Assembly (NCBI GenBank): GCA_955652215.1
Contig: CATPAX010000211.1
Span: 1-6,735 of the forward strand
DNA: 6,735 nt
Origin: an uncultured Solirubrobacteraceae bacterium
GTDB taxonomy: Bacteria; Actinomycetota; Thermoleophilia; Solirubrobacterales; Solirubrobacteraceae
Direction of reading: 5' to 3'
The first letter of the stretch is position 1, and every line of letters starts with the position of its first letter. The position numbers and the translations under genes were made by a program. Under the pieces are notes generated by a model. The model saw only the letters and a list, made by a program, of their open reading frames with translations, had not been told where the DNA came from and ran no database searches. Positions 5,691-6,735 of this stretch are shown here, in pieces.

Positions 5691-6735
5691 TCAGCTGATC
5701 AGGCAGCTCGGGTTCGCGTGCGTGCGGGCGGGGAATGCCTCGGCGAGCGCGCGCGCGAACAGGTTCGAGCGCGCGACATACCCCGGCGAGTAGTAGTGGA
5801 TCCCGTCGGGGATGAAGTACCCCCGCTTGGCGTGCCCGCCCCAGTCGAAGATCCGCATGTTCGGATAGCGCCCGCAGGCGGCCAGCAGATCCTGGTTCCA
5901 GGTCTGCATTCCCGAATCTGCATAAGGGCTCGAGCCCAGCAGCGTGATCGCGTCGATCCACAGCACGGGCTGGTTGCGGACGATCGACATCATCTGATTG
6001 ATCCGATCGACCAGGCCGACGGTCGAGCCGACGGCCACGTCCGCCGCCTCGTTCGTTCCGAGTGCCAGGATCCAGCAGCCATTGAAGCCGGCCGATATGT
6101 GCGAGCGCGCGACCGTGGCCGCGTTTGGAATGCCCTGGTAGATCTCGACGATCGACCGCGCGCCCGAGATCTCTGGATACACCGTCCGGACTCCGACGTC
6201 CGCGAGCTGGGCCGGCAGGCGCAGCTTCGGGTCGGGTATGTAGTTCGTCGAGTTCTCGCCCTCCGAAGTCGAGTCGCCGATGTACACGACCGACCGACAG
6301 GAGGTCCGCGTCGCCGCACCCGTTTCATCGACCGAGTGCGGGATGAGGCTTGGATGAGCGAGGTTCGGCAAAGGGCCGAACGCGTCGCGCGCCAGAGACG
6401 GAATCGATGCCGAGAGCGGTGCGCTTGCGCCACCGCCGCGCGAAGCTGCCGGCAGGAGCCCGGCCAGGCCCGAGATCGGAAGCAGGACTCCAAGGGTGAC
6501 GCTCCAGACAGTGAGCGTCGCGCGCCGGGTTTGGGCGCGTTGGGGGCGGCGCCTCACCCGGCCGGAGAGCGCAGCTAGGCCACCGCGCCGGATCGGGTCC
6601 TCCAAGAATCGCCACGAGACTCCGGCGATCAGCACTGTCGCGGCGACCTCGAGCATCGCGGTCGACCAGCTGATCACCCCCGACGCCGGGCTGGCGAGCA
6701 CGATGATCGGCCACTGCCACAGATAGATGCCGTAA
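5691..6735 (-). CDS. OatA-like acyltransferase-3/SGNH protein, C-terminal part (cut by window edge)
   Basis: 347 residues visible, counted from the first complete codon at 6734; the N-terminal membrane part lies beyond the right edge. The visible part opens with YGIYLWQWPI, the conserved helix of acyltransferase-3 proteins (usually LWHWP), so the GTG at 6701 is internal, not the start. A membrane helix (about 23-43) leads to RFLEDPIRRG, the typical end of the acyltransferase domain. A basic cytoplasmic loop and a last helix (about 74-95) follow, placing the rest outside the membrane. The SGNH esterase domain has VVYIGDSTSEG (nucleophile Ser155), a conserved Gly in ISGARS, LGTNEA (Asn228) and PDGIHYYSPGY (Asp310, His313). 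Four Cys (146, 220, 287, 344) could form two disulfides. The family moves an acyl group, commonly acetate, across the membrane and onto peptidoglycan or a surface glycan; the acceptor here is unknown. A characteristic Cys-containing C-terminus supports the stop at 5691. Confidence 0.92.
   Translation of the reverse strand, partial: YGIYLWQWPIIVLASPASGVISWSTAMLEVAATVLIAGVSWRFLEDPIRRGGLAALSGRVRRRPQRAQTRRATLTVWSVTLGVLLPISGLAGLLPAASRGGGASAPLSASIPSLARDAFGPLPNLAHPSLIPHSVDETGAATRTSCRSVVYIGDSTSEGENSTNYIPDPKLRLPAQLADVGVRTVYPEISGARSIVEIYQGIPNAATVARSHISAGFNGCWILALGTNEAADVAVGSTVGLVDRINQMMSIVRNQPVLWIDAITLLGSSPYADSGMQTWNQDLLAACGRYPNMRIFDWGGHAKRGYFIPDGIHYYSPGYVARSNLFARALAEAFPARTHANPSCLIS

Noticed and set aside
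5718..6578. 286-codon open frame on the plus strand opposite the acyltransferase/SGNH gene
   Set aside because: Its translation is Arg/Asp-rich and without any motif, as expected for the antisense of a GC-rich gene; the minus strand carries clear GDS, GTN and DxxH motifs.
6699..6701. GTG at 6701 as the start of the acyltransferase/SGNH gene
   Set aside because: The frame continues upstream to the window edge through the conserved YGIYLWQWPI helix, so the codon is internal.
1..6735. Defence system, prophage, transposon, CRISPR array, tRNA or rRNA
   Set aside because: All coding space is taken by recognisable housekeeping or envelope families, intergenic gaps are at most 156 bases, and no repeat array, terminal inverted repeat, transposase motif or RNA-gene fold was seen.

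Overview
The window is a GC-rich stretch of ordinary-looking chromosome, almost certainly from an actinomycete. The gene families (LigD-type end-joining polymerase, DivIVA-domain protein, PASTA Ser/Thr kinase, acyltransferase-3/SGNH protein), the compact layout and the apparently leaderless starts fit Actinomycetota. A deep lineage such as Thermoleophilia is my guess, and nothing in the window proves it. I see no mobile element, CRISPR array, RNA gene or defence island.

Layout, left to right. (1) Minus strand, cut by the left edge: the first 157 residues of a LigD-type primase-polymerase, including the catalytic DxD. (2) Minus strand, ending 16 bases before gene 1: a 297-residue DivIVA-domain coiled-coil protein with a short tandem peptide repeat and a Pro/Ala-rich tail. 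(3) A 122-base divergent intergenic region. (4) Plus strand: three tightly spaced genes, namely an isoaspartyl peptidase/L-asparaginase (Ntn hydrolase), a membrane Ser/Thr kinase with two PASTA repeats and an extra C-terminal extracellular domain, and an M20-family metallo-deacylase/peptidase. (5) A 156-base convergent gap with no clear terminator. (6) Minus strand, cut by the right edge: the C-terminal part of an OatA-like membrane O-acyltransferase with its extracytoplasmic SGNH esterase domain.

A loose envelope theme joins the genes. A PASTA kinase is expected to sense cell-wall material, a DivIVA-like protein to organise growth or division, and an acyltransferase-SGNH protein to O-acylate a surface polymer, while two amidohydrolases act on small amide or peptide substrates. 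The functional link is inference from proximity and family knowledge.

The points most worth a second look are the undescribed-looking domain at the C-terminus of the kinase, a TAnnnT box 6-10 bases before the start codon of all three plus-strand genes (leaderless promoter pattern), and the Thr-containing tandem repeat of the DivIVA-like protein as a possible kinase target.
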